64,000 bases of DNA from Rotaria sordida. Taxonomy: Eukaryota > Rotifera > Eurotatoria > Philodinida > Philodinidae. The translations under genes were made by a program, and so were the position numbers. Positions 35,911 through 47,627 of the stretch are shown here, piece after piece. The notes under the pieces were generated by a model. It was not told the DNA's origin. It saw nothing but the letters and a program-made list of their open reading frames with translations, and made no database searches. Within the stretch, counting starts at the first letter, position 1. Every line of letters begins with the position of its first letter. The DNA lies in the NCBI GenBank assembly GCA_905250125.1, contig CAJNOL010001135.1, forward strand, positions 1-64,000, read 5' to 3'.

Positions 35911-37472
35911 AATGTGTATATAGTGTAACTAAGAATATGTAATAGTTGAATATATTTTGTATAATATATTTGAAATAAAAATTGTTAACTATCTTATAGT
36001 TGTATCGACATATATATCAAAATAAGTAATTAAAATTTGAGAAAATTGTTTGCAATCAATAAAACAAACTTATAACAATTTATTCGATGTGATCAAAAAC
36101 ACTAATTGATGTAATTGTTTCTAACATAAACTTATTAATTGATACAGGAAAGTGTAACATTTTGTGTTCTCTTTCTCATTCTTTCATTAACTAACGAGAC
36201 GAATTCGACTGATAATATTAGAAAGTTATATGTGGATGTAATTTTTATTCTGAACAAGAAGAATATTATTCCATTTTTCTCTATAAAATTTACAACATCT
36301 AGGCAACTCAAGAAAAATTCATACATATCATTTCTTTTGATTGAAACATATAAATGGAAATCATTTAAGAAAAAATACTAATATTATTCAGAATTTGATT
36401 ATGCTTCAATTAAAAAAAAAAGATTTCTAAGACAGAATATCTTTTAATTCTTTAATTTCTTTTTTTATTATAAATTCAAAAAAAATAAAAATCAGTTCCA
36501 TTAAGATGAATCTACTACGACATTTCTAGTTCATATATTGGAAATTAAATAAATAGTTGTACTTTCGCTAATTCTTCAACTCATCGTTAAGAATGAAACG
36601 AAGAGTAATGAGTTAATAATTATATTGAATCTGAAGGTGATCTTGGATATGAAATATCTTTTGTTACATATCAACATCTTCAAAGTTTGTCCAGGCTAAG
36701 AAATAAAATAAACAAAATCTTTTTGTTTTTCATTGTATTCTAGGATCTCATTCATAGTCATGCATGTCTATGTTTCTCGCCCAATACGAAATCAGGTCAG
36801 TGGTTTATTCAGCGTGAGGACCGAGAGGATGGCGGCCCTTCAAAGATCGGGTTAGGCCTTCCCGAAGAGAAAATCTGGATAAAACACTGAGTTCGGCAGA
36901 CAGTAGGTGAAAAGAAAATGAAAGTCATCCCTAAATTGATTCAAATAGTAATAAATATACTTTGAGACGCACTCTATCTCATGGCAAAAAAAATTTTGTT
37001 ACGAATTTTAAGTACAGTGGAACAACCGGAATTTAAAAATTGCCCTGGCAACACTAGTATTGATGGGAAAATCAATTTTTTATCAAAATTTAGCCATCTG
37101 GTAGGCACGCCTAGTAGATATTCTGAATCTAAGTATCGTCTGATATTGATGATTGAAGAAACCTTTCTGAAAAAATAAATATAAAAGTTTTTTCTTAACT
37201 AATTTTCAAAATGACTAAGCTCAGTAAAACGAATACACGCTTTGGAATGTCAATGTATCGTGTTAGAATATTCTATTCTTTGTCTTGTATCACCACTAAT
37301 GTCCGATGTGACCAAGTTTTTTGGGCATGATCTCTTTTCTTGAACGATGTTTATTGTGATGAAAGTTAGATAAAGACAAAAACATATAAAAATGGTGAGA
37401 TTAATCAAGAAGAAAACTATGTTCTTAATTAATTCGATTCAATTCAGTCGAATAGGTGTGTTTTCGTTTAAC

Positions 37473-37956
37473 TAGGGGTGTCGGCTTAGCATTAGTATTA
37501 AGAAAATGCTAATACTTTTGCATTAGGTTAAAAATTTAGCTTAATGCTCTTGTGTTAGAAATAAAAAATCAATTTAATACTTTGGCATTAGTATTAGAAA
37601 AGTATTAGTCTAATACTAATTCCTATAGCCCCCGAAAATAGAACAAAATTGCTCCGTCATGGTTATTTTTTTCCTAAAACAGAATACTTTTGCTTTTTTT
37701 TTGAGAACAGCTTCCCATAATGGAACAAAAGTGTTCTGTTTTGGGAAAAAAAATACCATAATAGAGCAATTTTGTTCTGTTTTCGGGAGCTATAGACATT
37801 AATATTAGACTAATACTTTTCTAATACTAATGTGAAAGTATTAAATAAATTTTTTAATTCTAACATAAGAGTATTAAGTTAATTTTTTAATTCTAATACA
37901 AAAGTATCAAAATTTGCATTAAATAATGCAATGCTAATGCTAAGCCGACATCCTTA
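37473..37956. mobile_element. hAT-like MITE with terminal inverted repeats and probable 8-bp target duplication
   Basis: The left end TAGGGGTGTCGGCTTAGCAT and the right end, read in reverse, TAAGGATGTCGGCTTAGCAT match at 18 of 20 positions. Flanks are CGTTTAAC (37465-37472) and CATTTAAC (37957-37964), 7 of 8 identical, as expected for a hAT 8-bp duplication. The inside is also palindromic: AGAACAAAATTGCTC near 37640 pairs with GAGCAATTTTGTTCT near 37763. At 484 bp without coding potential it is non-autonomous. Confidence 0.85.
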
Positions 37957-38599
37957 CATTTAACTGTATTTATTACAAGACATATTCTTTTATGATGTTT
38001 TGTGCTTGCTATGTTTTAAAATTTCATCTGATCTTCACTTTCAATTTTAATTTGTTCTAGGAAAATTTTAAATCATCGCAATAAGTAAAGAATATGAAAT
38101 TTATTTGTTTTATAGAAAAACTAATGCAATCAATAGAGACACAGGTGTATTAGTATCCATGGCTCTAAGTCACGGAAAGCACTAATCAGAATAGTCTAAA
38201 CGCTCCTCAATCATACATCAAGTTTTCCAGTCTTGGTTTTTCAGAATGCCAAAGCATTTCTATTGAAAATCAATGATATATTCGAAAACTACATCGGATA
38301 ATGTATGGCACAAGATATTTTCTTACCAAAAAATGTCTTCAAAAATATGTGGACAAAGGGTTCCTCTTAAGTGGTTTTCGAAGTAATATGCAGTTACTTC
38401 TGAGCAAAAGACAACTGCTTTCACGAAACGAAAGTTACATATCCATATTATGTTTCGTAGTTTATGAAAATGATATAAAAAATTATACGTTTGATGCAAA
38501 ACAATACTAAAGAACGATTGATTAATTATTAGTGTTCTACACCTGCACGATTTTTCGTATCCAAACCCGGACCGAAACTAATCGACATCTGACAGATAC

Positions 38600-38930
38600 T
38601 TACCAAAAAAAAAGAGATCGTCTGAAATTCCACAAAAAAAGTACATGATTCAAAATTCACTTGGTATCTTTCTGCTTCTAAAATTCGATCAATTTCGCTA
38701 AGTGTAGGTTTGCTTGTTACTGATAATACTGTAATGAAACACAATGTTGGTATCAAACGTCATAATTGTCGATACATACATGAATGCTTTTCCTCTCCAT
38801 GTATTCAATTACTTTGTCATATGATTCCTCATTATCTGTAGATGAATTTTCATTAAAAATGAATTCTCTTTGTAAAACACTTTCACTTTTCACTTCTGTG
38901 ACTTGTTCTCAAGTACAATAAAATTGCTTG
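38600..38930 (-). pseudogene. Coding-like relic, unidentified
   Basis: On the minus strand, about 38781-38910 reads as an open segment with ESVLQREFIFNENSSTDNEE and SYDKVIEYMERKSIH. After an intron-like GTATGT...TTACAG, about 38663-38728 reads VLSVTSKPTLSEIDRILEAE. The two are not joined in frame with the obvious splice sites. It could be a decayed gene, a mobile-element remnant, or a gene whose exons I mis-set. Confidence 0.25.
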
Positions 38931-39159
38931 GATTTTCATTCCTATATTTTTATATAAATAGCTGTTTGGAACAATAAAAATATTGAGATCTCATCTATTG
39001 CCGGGCCGGATGCCAAGTACTCGACCTTGTTACAGAAGACTATCAATTGATAATAAAAATGATTCATTTTTGTAATTTTTTCTTAATATTCAATGATTTC
39101 ATATCTATTTATTTTATTTTCCGTATTGTATAATATAATATTCATAATCTACGAGACAT

Positions 39160-42100
39160 TTACCAAGTACATGATATATTGATATACAAAATTTGTTCAT
39201 CCGGTGTAAAATCAACACGTACAATATTCTCATTTTGTTTTTCGAAAATTTCTTTAACAAGAATATTTGGTTTAATAGTTCCATGTCCATCAGTTATTCT
39301 AACATGATAATTATTATTATTATTATCATCATCATCATCGTGTGTTGATGTTTGAATATCTGTTGATGATGATGAAGATAAAGATGATTTTGATGATATA
39401 TCATCATTTGAACTATAACCGCTTTCATATGTTGAATTTTTATCATTAAAATTTTTTGTTAAAAAATCTTTTAATGTAAAACAAAAATGTGTCGGTTGAT
39501 TTAATGTTAAACATTGATTATTTATAGCTGGACCAGTTAATAAAATATCTTTATCTTGTATTGATTGACAATAAAATGGATTATTTTCAGCAACAATACT
39601 AGCATAATCAATTGATAGTAAATGTTTACCTAATGTAACAGGTATAAATGAACATAGATATGAAGAACGATGACGACGACGTATTGATACAGATGGAGAT
39701 TGTTCATCATCTGTTAATATATCAATATGAAGTAAATTATTTGAATCATCAAATGGATTATCAACAAAGACCTTTAAATAGAAAATAAGTTATTAGCATT
39801 ATCTTCAATAATTATTCTAGAATTGATTTAAGTTTTTTGTTGTAATACGTATCTTGGATAGGAAGAGAGTAATGTTGCTAAAGTAATAGTACAGGTAGCA
39901 AAATAATTGAAGTTTCATGAAGATGTAAATGTATAGGGACTAGAGATGTGCAGAACCAAGTTTTTTTCGGTTATCTCTGTTGAACTATGTTTTGTTTGTT
40001 ATAATTTATAAGATAATTCGCTGAAAACTGTAGAATATTTAATTATAATCTTTAGTTCCGATGGGAAGAACTTTTTTTTCTCGGAGCCCCGGTCCAGGAA
40101 AATCTTCAAGTTTAAATTCCGTGCATCTCTAGTGAAGACTAAAAATACGTCAAAAAAGATATGACACGTATAGAATAGAAAAATTAACATAAACAGCATA
40201 CTGGCAAAAGCAGGAATGTTTGTCTCTTTTCTTCGAAATTGATCAGACATCGAAAAACTATTCCTACTATGATTGCTATTGTTTACTTTGCGATGATCTA
40301 ACATTCCCTTCACTTATCTCTTATGATAGGTCTATCGCTATGATGTAGAAACGATTCAATCAACAGAAAGACATTAGAAAAAGCTTATTTTAACAATGTT
40401 TTCTAATGAGGAAATTATCCGAGCTGTAACTCACCGTTTGACCTCATATTGAATCTACAAGAAAGTCTCGATAAGACTAGTTTAGGTATTTACTGAAAAA
40501 TCAAATAACAGAATCTCGACTTGAAATTTTGCCCATAGATAGATCTCATGATCCTTAGAACATCCTGGAAGTTTTCATCCAAAAACAATGTTCCTTTATT
40601 GAAAGATTTTGAATTTTCAACTGAAGTCAATTTTTATGATATGTATCTATGGCAAATGACTATTTCCTGAAAATTCAATACTTCATTCTTTTTCGGCTGA
40701 AATTCCATTATTTGGTTTTTCTATAAATACCAAGAGAGAAAGTGCAGGTTTGAAACTCCAACACCTTGTGGTATTGAAAGTACTAATACATATTTGAATT
40801 TAGACTAGAGATTAAGGTGATTGGAACGAGTAAGAGTCCATACTATTTATAAAACTTCACTAAAAGTTTCTCGGTTCAAAGAAACCGAATTTCTAATCGA
40901 TCAGTGAAAGCCTATTTCAAACATATAACTCAAGAATTTCGGATTCCTTGAACTTGGAAACCTTTAGTGAAGTTTTATAAATAGTATGGACTCTCATTCA
41001 TAGCTATCATCTTAATTTCTAGTCTAATTTCAAATATATATCAACACTTTCAGTATCAAACCTACAGTTGTCCCCGTTAGTATATCCATAGGGATAAAAA
41101 GAATTAATTCTTTGCTTTATATTATAACATATTATTTAGATTATTATCTTATCTTACTTGAAATTCAACAGGTCGATGAAGTACAATTTGTTTTGATAAA
41201 CCAATAACACGTATACGTGGTTTTTCATGATATGTTATATTTTTTTCAATTTGAGCAATAAATGGTGAATGTAAAATATCTTTATCATTTTCAAGAATAT
41301 GTATAGGACAATTACCATCTTCAAATGGTATATAACGTACAGTTGCTAATTGTTGTTCATAATCAATTTCAGCATGATATGATGGTTCTAAACGAAAATG
41401 TATATCATGATTTATTGTTTGATTAAGATCAACATAAAATTCAGTTGGTAAACCAACAATTGCATGTTTAAGACCAGGTCCAAATGGTTTTAATTTTGAT
41501 AAATAATTTAATTCATCATTTATAACATCAATTGTTAATTGACGATGAATTTTATTATTAAATAATATTATTAATTGATGTTCACCAATAGACATTGGTT
41601 GATATGTTAATTCAATTAAATCTATTGAAATTATACGACGTTGAACGACTATTGTATGACCATATGGATCAAGAATTGTTAAAGAAAATAAATCAACTAT
41701 TGGATTATTATAATACGAAGTTACAGATGATTTTATTCGAAGACGAAAACGTGCAATTGAATTAACAATAATTTTAGTTGAACATCCATCACCTTCTAAT
41801 TCATATTGAGGTATATCTATTCAAACAAAAAAATTCAATCAAAATGAATATTATTAGTTGAATTAGATTCTTATTTTTTTAATGTTTTGGGATAGATAAT
41901 ATGATTTTCTTACTTAATTGTGAATACGAGAACGGTTGCGAACGATACGGCGGATGTGTCATAGTGAATATAGCACGTTTAACGTCAAATCTGTTAAAGA
42001 AGAAAATGACTTACAACTAAACTATAATATGTGCATGCATGCCGTCGTCCTTTTTTTTTCTTCTCTTTCTGGTTATATCGTTTGAATAAAACTTATTGGA

Positions 42101-43188
42101 GATGATTTACTGGTATAACAAAACTATTTTTCTCTATTCTATCATCATTTTTCTGTCTATGAAACTGAAATGATAATTTAAAAATGCTCTACTATTTAAG
42201 TCAAGTACTGTTTTGATTTGAAGAACGAATAATCACATCTCTCAAGTAGTTGTAAGGAATAGAAAAAAAAATGTTGATTTTATTCGTACATTATAGTACA
42301 CTAAATCTAAAAAAAGACCTCAATAATAATGATTTTTTTCAAATTAAATATGAATTAAATGTTTTATTTACCATGTTGAGGTTTTTCTATTATATTTTCA
42401 AATATTAATAATTGTTCTTCTTTTTGATAAGAATTATTATTCGAAGTTGTATCATATATAAAAACTGTGTATTGTAAATGTGGTACTTTAATATTATTAA
42501 TATAAAATGATATATTATAAATTCCTGCTTTAATTATTGGTTTATAACTACATGAAAAAAGTTTTGTATGACCTTGATTGTATGTATTTATATATTTAAT
42601 ATCATTTGAGACTAATTTTTCATTTGGATCTAAAATACGTATATCAATAGGTAATGATAAATTATTTATTGTTAATTCAAAACAAAATAATATTGTTTGA
42701 TTAAGTTGATTATTAAAATTATTTGTATGAATACCTTGACCAAAACAATATAATTCAGATTTTATTGATGAATAAGAATTTTTTTGACGAATTAATGATG
42801 GACGTCTTAATTTTGAAATAAAATCATCAAAATAATATTCATTAAAAAGTAATTCATTTATTTTTATTTTTGTTGATGGAATTATATGAAAATATTCATC
42901 AGTAAGACAAATAATTTCATTTAAAATTCTTAATGAATCTGAACAATGTATACGATATATATTTGGACATATAGAATCAAATATTGTATATAAACGACGT
43001 ATACAGGGTAAAACTTGAAAAAAAGATCTTTGATTGTATGTTGTTGTTGTCATTAGAGATGATTTCTTCATGTGAATTAAATCGAGTTCATTAGAATTAT
43101 TCCATATGAAATCACTATTATCTTTTAAAAGACTAGATGTTGGTGCATCATTTAAATGATATGATGAATTCGTATGTCGATAATGCAT
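39160..43188 (-). CDS. Filamin-type immunoglobulin-repeat protein without actin-binding domain
   Basis: Three exons: 42372-43188, 41158-41816, 39160-39771, totalling 2088 nt (695 aa), phases consistent. Filamin repeats are visible from about residue 160 on: PIIKAGIYNISFYINNIKVPH ends the first in the usual PGxYxIxVxxxxxxVPxSPF pattern. A third begins FGPGLKHAIVGLPTEFYVDL, the family GPGL...VGxPxxFxV signature, and a later one has FIPVTLGKHLLSIDYASI. About five repeats are present, with an Asn/Asp/Ser-rich disordered insert in the last. Animal filamins carry two calponin-homology domains at the N-terminus; here the first 150 residues show none. Roles could include scaffolding, as in jitterbug- or TRIM-type repeat proteins. 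The two introns (1.4 kb and 555 bp) are long for this window and the first holds several repeats. Start: first Met of the open frame. Confidence 0.8.
39941..40131. mobile_element. Short TIR element, possibly hAT-related
   Basis: The ends TAGAGATGTGCAGAA and the complement TAGAGATGCACGGAA are inverted. Flanking bases (ATAGGGAC / GTGAAGAC) agree at only four of eight positions, so a target duplication is not proven. About 190 bp, no coding capacity. Confidence 0.5.
40741..41075. mobile_element. Foldback element in filamin-repeat intron
   Basis: AGTCCATACTATTTATAAAACTTCACTAAA (quoted in part: AGTCCATACTATTTATAAAA, from about 40837) recurs as its complement at about 40965-40995. The symmetry extends out to GCAGGTTTGAAACT (about 40744) and the complement of AGTATCAAACCTAC (about 41060). 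The central loop is about 90 bp. Confidence 0.75.
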
Positions 43189-46100
43189 ACTGAATTTCTG
43201 TGTTTTTTTTTTGTTTGATTAGACAAATATTAATTTACCTATAACATGCATACAAATAGATAAAAATAGCTCCAGCAAACAAGTCTAGTCACCTATATAA
43301 AGAAGAACTAGTGACAAAATAATGATTATATATTACGTATTGAATAACCTAACGTCTAATTATCTATGAATGACGAAATATGTCCTTCATTTCGTGCATA
43401 TACTCTACACCTTACACAATTAGAATATAATGGAAAATAAATTTTCATATACAATAAGAAAAAAAAAGCGAACTGAAGTAATGCAAATGATTATGATTTT
43501 AATCTTTAAAAATTCCTATAAAAGATTAAGTTATATGATTACTTTGTGAAATAAAAAACAAAACAAAAAAAGAAGTCATAAATGTTATTGACAAATCACA
43601 TAAACAATTGTATATATTCATGGACAAATATTTTATATAGTTAAGTTTTTTTCAAATATAATTACTAATTACTATTGAAATCTATTACGAGAATATAGAC
43701 AAGCGCATAGTTACGGTCTATGTAATGTTCACACATTCGAAAGTACCATAACATAGACTTGTTCATTATCTTTACCAAAGACAATAACATGAAAGAACTT
43801 TTGTAGATTCATATTTTCTTTATATTTAGATGTATGTTCAATAAACATTCAAGTTTTACAATAAAATCGATTGAATATTTCATAACATGTATGTACATAT
43901 ATATTAAAATAATATAGTTAAAACACATCATTATTTGTCGTTAATAATAATTTTACTCTCACGTTCATCGAAAGCACTAATAGAATTCATGATATATATA
44001 TATATATATGTTCAGTCATGAATAATAATTATAAGATGGTTATTACGTTTGAGATTTTTAATTATAGTTCTGTAGTTTATATTTAATAAACAGCGCTATA
44101 TATATTTCGATTATGTCATATAGACTATTATTTGAATGACAAATAAACGATGATATAAACAATACATATATATTCTTTCTAATTGAAAAGAATTCAATAT
44201 ATGAATGTGCAATGTCAACTAAATTTTTTTGTCATTATCATTCTTTAATTACTTGCTATCATTTGTGCTATTTCTTCTTGTTTTATTATGACTCATATAA
44301 CAAATATTGTACAATCATATTGCATTATTTGATATTTTTCAGTTGTTAACATCAAGACATCCTTCATTCTTAATCTTCATATATATTTTATCATTCTGAC
44401 CTTCTTTTCTACATTTAATTTTCAATCATTACACGAAAAATATAATCTTAATAAATCTTTTGTCGTTTACTACAATTGTTAATCATTGATATAAAACTAT
44501 TCTGTTTTACCATTAATTTTAATTATTTTCAATGATGAGAGTTTATATGCAACTATTACTACCATAAAAATACTATTGATTATTTATTATTTTTTTTTCC
44601 GAGTTGACTTAATTTAAATCTTTTTTTTTTCTTCTACCATCTCTACAATATATTAGTCGTCTATAAGTACCTTATTTTCATCTTTATATTTCAATATTAT
44701 AAATATATGAAGCTCTATAAATGAAACATTATAGTTCTCAAAATGTTACTTTCATTGCATCATCTCAATAGTCACCAAAAAAAAAATGAATGACTGAATT
44801 AATCTTTGATGATCGTTAAGATGACGATCGAATTTATTCTTTCTTTCAGCTAGTGATCCGATATTTAATGGAAGCAATCAATAAAAATAACAAAAAAAAA
44901 AGAAAAGAAAAATTCGATCTCATTCAGCATAACTAATGTCTTCTCAGAAATCTATTGATAGATCGGTTCATTCATTTTTAACGATTGAGAAGTATTATTT
45001 ACGCATGATAGATAGAAAAAAAAATTTATATATATATTCTTTTTAAAAGCAGCATGAAACTTCAATCATACATCTTTCTATCAAGGACGATGACCGATCA
45101 ACCCTTCAAAAAAAAAACACAAATATATACTCTTTCATTTTTAACACAAGAGAAAAGAAAAAAAAACGATTATTACTTTACACCGAAGGACCTCAATAAA
45201 ATTAAACTAATATACTTTTTCATTAGAGTTTCTTCGAAAATCTATATGTCTCAGGTGTAACTAGGGAATTGCAGGTGATAGAGCAAAAACTATCGGTGGA
45301 AGGACATCGGTCGACCGGATCTATCATTGGTTACATCACTACGTAGATTATAAAACTAATATCATTTTATTCATAGACTTACGTGCATTTTGTAAAAAAT
45401 TCATTAACGAGTTCATAGTCGCTCAAACAACACTCTTCAATTTATAGATATATAAAGGCAAAAACAATATAGTATTGACACGCGCATATAAATATAAACG
45501 ATCGATAGCGCAATATTTTATTGCTTAATAGTGACGTAGGTGTCGGGTAGCTCGAGAAATACGTGACAACCATAAATCTCTTAATTATGTTTGTTTCTTG
45601 TTCTTTTTTTTGAAGTTGTAAAACACAAAAAAAAAATTCATCAAATTTTTGTTAATAGAAAAAAGCTACAAGAGATTATTCGTGTCATTGGACAAGATGG
45701 TTAAAATTATAATAGGTGATTTCTCTATTAAAAGTGTTAAACGATAGATTGTTTTGCTGATATTCATTACAATACAAGGTCAATAATTTATATTCTTATT
45801 CGATTATGAAGCAAAAACAATAAGTACTATTGTTTCGTATAGAAATTGAATATATTTCTTAAAGATTACGAATACTTACTTTTACCCTTTTTTTTCGCAG
45901 GAGACATGAAATAATTGTTTTTTTTTTGTAGAAAAAAAAGTATTTGTGACTGTCCGATGTATATTTTTATTCGAACGAAATATTTAATATATGAATGAAA
46001 TGGAATGTTACAGACTGATAAAAATATCATTTTTTTTAAATATGTGAAAAGAAAAAGAAGAACTAGGTCATCTGACTGAATTAAATATTCATTGTAAAGA

Positions 46101-46259
46101 ATAATGCCTATAGAATTAAAATACGCATATATCTTGAAATTAAGTGAAGTATCAATAAAAAAAATAAAAGGAAAAATGTAATTTTTTCGATAAATTCATA
46201 TTTCATTATATATATATAACAATAGGGAATTTTTGATCTTATTCGGTCATTTTCAATCT

Positions 46260-46490
46260 TTCCCTGAGGAATTAAAATGTAAAACATGATTTAGGTGCTC
46301 TTGCAAATCATACGGAAATTGTTTTATTCAATTTATTGTGGAATACATTTCTTCTCTATCCTTTTACTCAATCGTCCAAAAATGGAATAAGAAAGTAGCT
46401 CATATATTATAACAAGATATTATTCATATACAGTCTTTCATCGTATATTAACAGCGTCTATCACGATCTGTGATGGTTTCTGATTGGAGA
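46260..46490 (+). repeat. Dispersed repeat family B, copy 2
   Basis: Aligns by eye with 11015-11240 through a series of shared blocks: GGGATTAAAATGTGAAACA against GGAATTAAAATGTAAAACA, CTTTTACT, AAGAAAGTAGCT-like against AAGGAAGTATCT, a TATATTATAA stretch, TATACAGTCTTTCA-like against TATGCAGTCTCAGA, and ATCTGTGATG-like ends. Confidence 0.5.
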
Positions 46491-47339
46491 GAGAGAGTGA
46501 GAACTTACTTGAAGCTTTCTCAAATAAAACCAAACCTAGAGATCATCATGTTAGTGTATGATAGCAAAATGATAGAGAAAAAAGATGTACATGTGTTGGA
46601 GATGGTCGACTTGCAATCTTTATGACCTTATATGTCAAAACATACGTTCAATAATATTTATGAAATACTATCATCTCATCAAGATCTTTATTACAGGTGT
46701 CACTATTGAATGAATTCTGTTATACGAGACATCATTTTGTTTCTCTAGTGTTTTTTTTTGCGAAACATGTTATCAAACTGACTGATATTCTCATTAATTG
46801 AATTGTATGGTGATTGTTTCAAATCTTAAAGGATTATCAGAGAGATGCTCCGAGGTCATTAAGATTGTGAAGGGAGGAAAGATCGATAACTGACGAGACC
46901 GATTGGAAGGTTTTTACTAAAGTTGACCGGATTTTGGAGGTGGTTAAACGTTTTCTTTTTGTCAGTTGATGAGCAAAACAAACAATAAAACGCTCGAAAT
47001 CAATAGGCCATATACATAGAAACTATTTGAAGGATACGAATTGATATCGCCCGTACTGAAACAGTCAATGAGTTGGAGGAAATACCAGACACTGTATTCT
47101 GAAACCCTCTTAAAGTTTCTTGAATATTTGAAGTGTGCCGTTCCCCTTTGGAGTAGATCCTTACGAAAAGGTTTATATTTAATCATTTTGAGAAGCAAGT
47201 TTCATTGTAGTTTTTCTCTAGGAAAACAATTGTAAGATCTTTTTTTAATAAAAATTGAGGTAGGACATTTGAACTATTCTTGGTATTATAGCTTTAAGTT
47301 TTTTATTCAATGAAAATATATACAAAAAAAATCATAGTT

Positions 47340-47460
47340 AAAGGTATAGGCCGATCGACTGAGACGTCGCTGCCGCTGCCGCGATACCAAAATACATACT
47401 CGCGTTTTGAAAATTTTCGACATTCTGGATCTATTTTTAGGCGATGTTTTTTTTCCTGTT
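47340..47460. repeat. Dispersed repeat family C, half copy
   Basis: GGCCGATCGACTGAGACG, then a GCCGCTGCCGCG block, then TTTTGAAAATTTTCGACAT match, in the same order, the complement of about 58500-58580. Its high GC stands out against the surroundings. Confidence 0.5.
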
Positions 47461-47627
47461 TTTTTTTATCAGCAAGTTCTCTATCATTGTTTTCATTTTA
47501 AAATTTCTTGAAATTAAGAAAATTTTCAAAAAAGAGTTATTGAAAACTTCCAACGACTAATAATCAATACAACGGCTTACACATTTAATCATAATGTCTA
47601 TTCTTATTTTATAGTTAATAATTTATC

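Larger units (their letters stand above)
35911..39159. other. Intergenic region with hAT-like MITE and coding relics
   Basis: Contains the element at 37473-37956 and coding-like relics at 38600-38930 (both separate entries), and a GC-richer patch at about 36780-36900. The remaining short open frames (for example 36981-37178 and 38301-38510) match nothing that I recognise. Confidence 0.45.
39772..41157 (-). other. Intron of filamin-repeat gene packed with mobile elements
   Basis: Holds a short TIR element (39941-40131), a family A copy (about 40500-40640) and a foldback (about 40741-41075). Together they account for most of the intron's length. Confidence 0.6.
43189..47627. other. Intergenic region with two dispersed-repeat copies
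   Basis: Spans 4.4 kb. Segment 46260-46490 is related to 11015-11240 (repeat family B), and 47340-47460 to one arm at 58360-58580 (family C). A TA run lies near 43990. No gene found. Confidence 0.5.

Noticed and set aside
36981-37178. 65-codon plus-strand frame beginning MAKKILLRILSTVEQPEF
   Set aside because: Composition is slightly protein-like but there is no recognisable domain, splice partner or polyadenylation signal, so it is too weak to call a gene.
41914-41990. A 77-bp exon-like segment with AG and GTAAGA borders inside the second intron of the filamin-repeat gene
   Set aside because: Including it brings an in-frame stop after ten codons and the length is not a multiple of three. 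Joining 42372 directly to 41816 gives a clean Asp codon and an open frame. A poison exon remains possible but unsupported.
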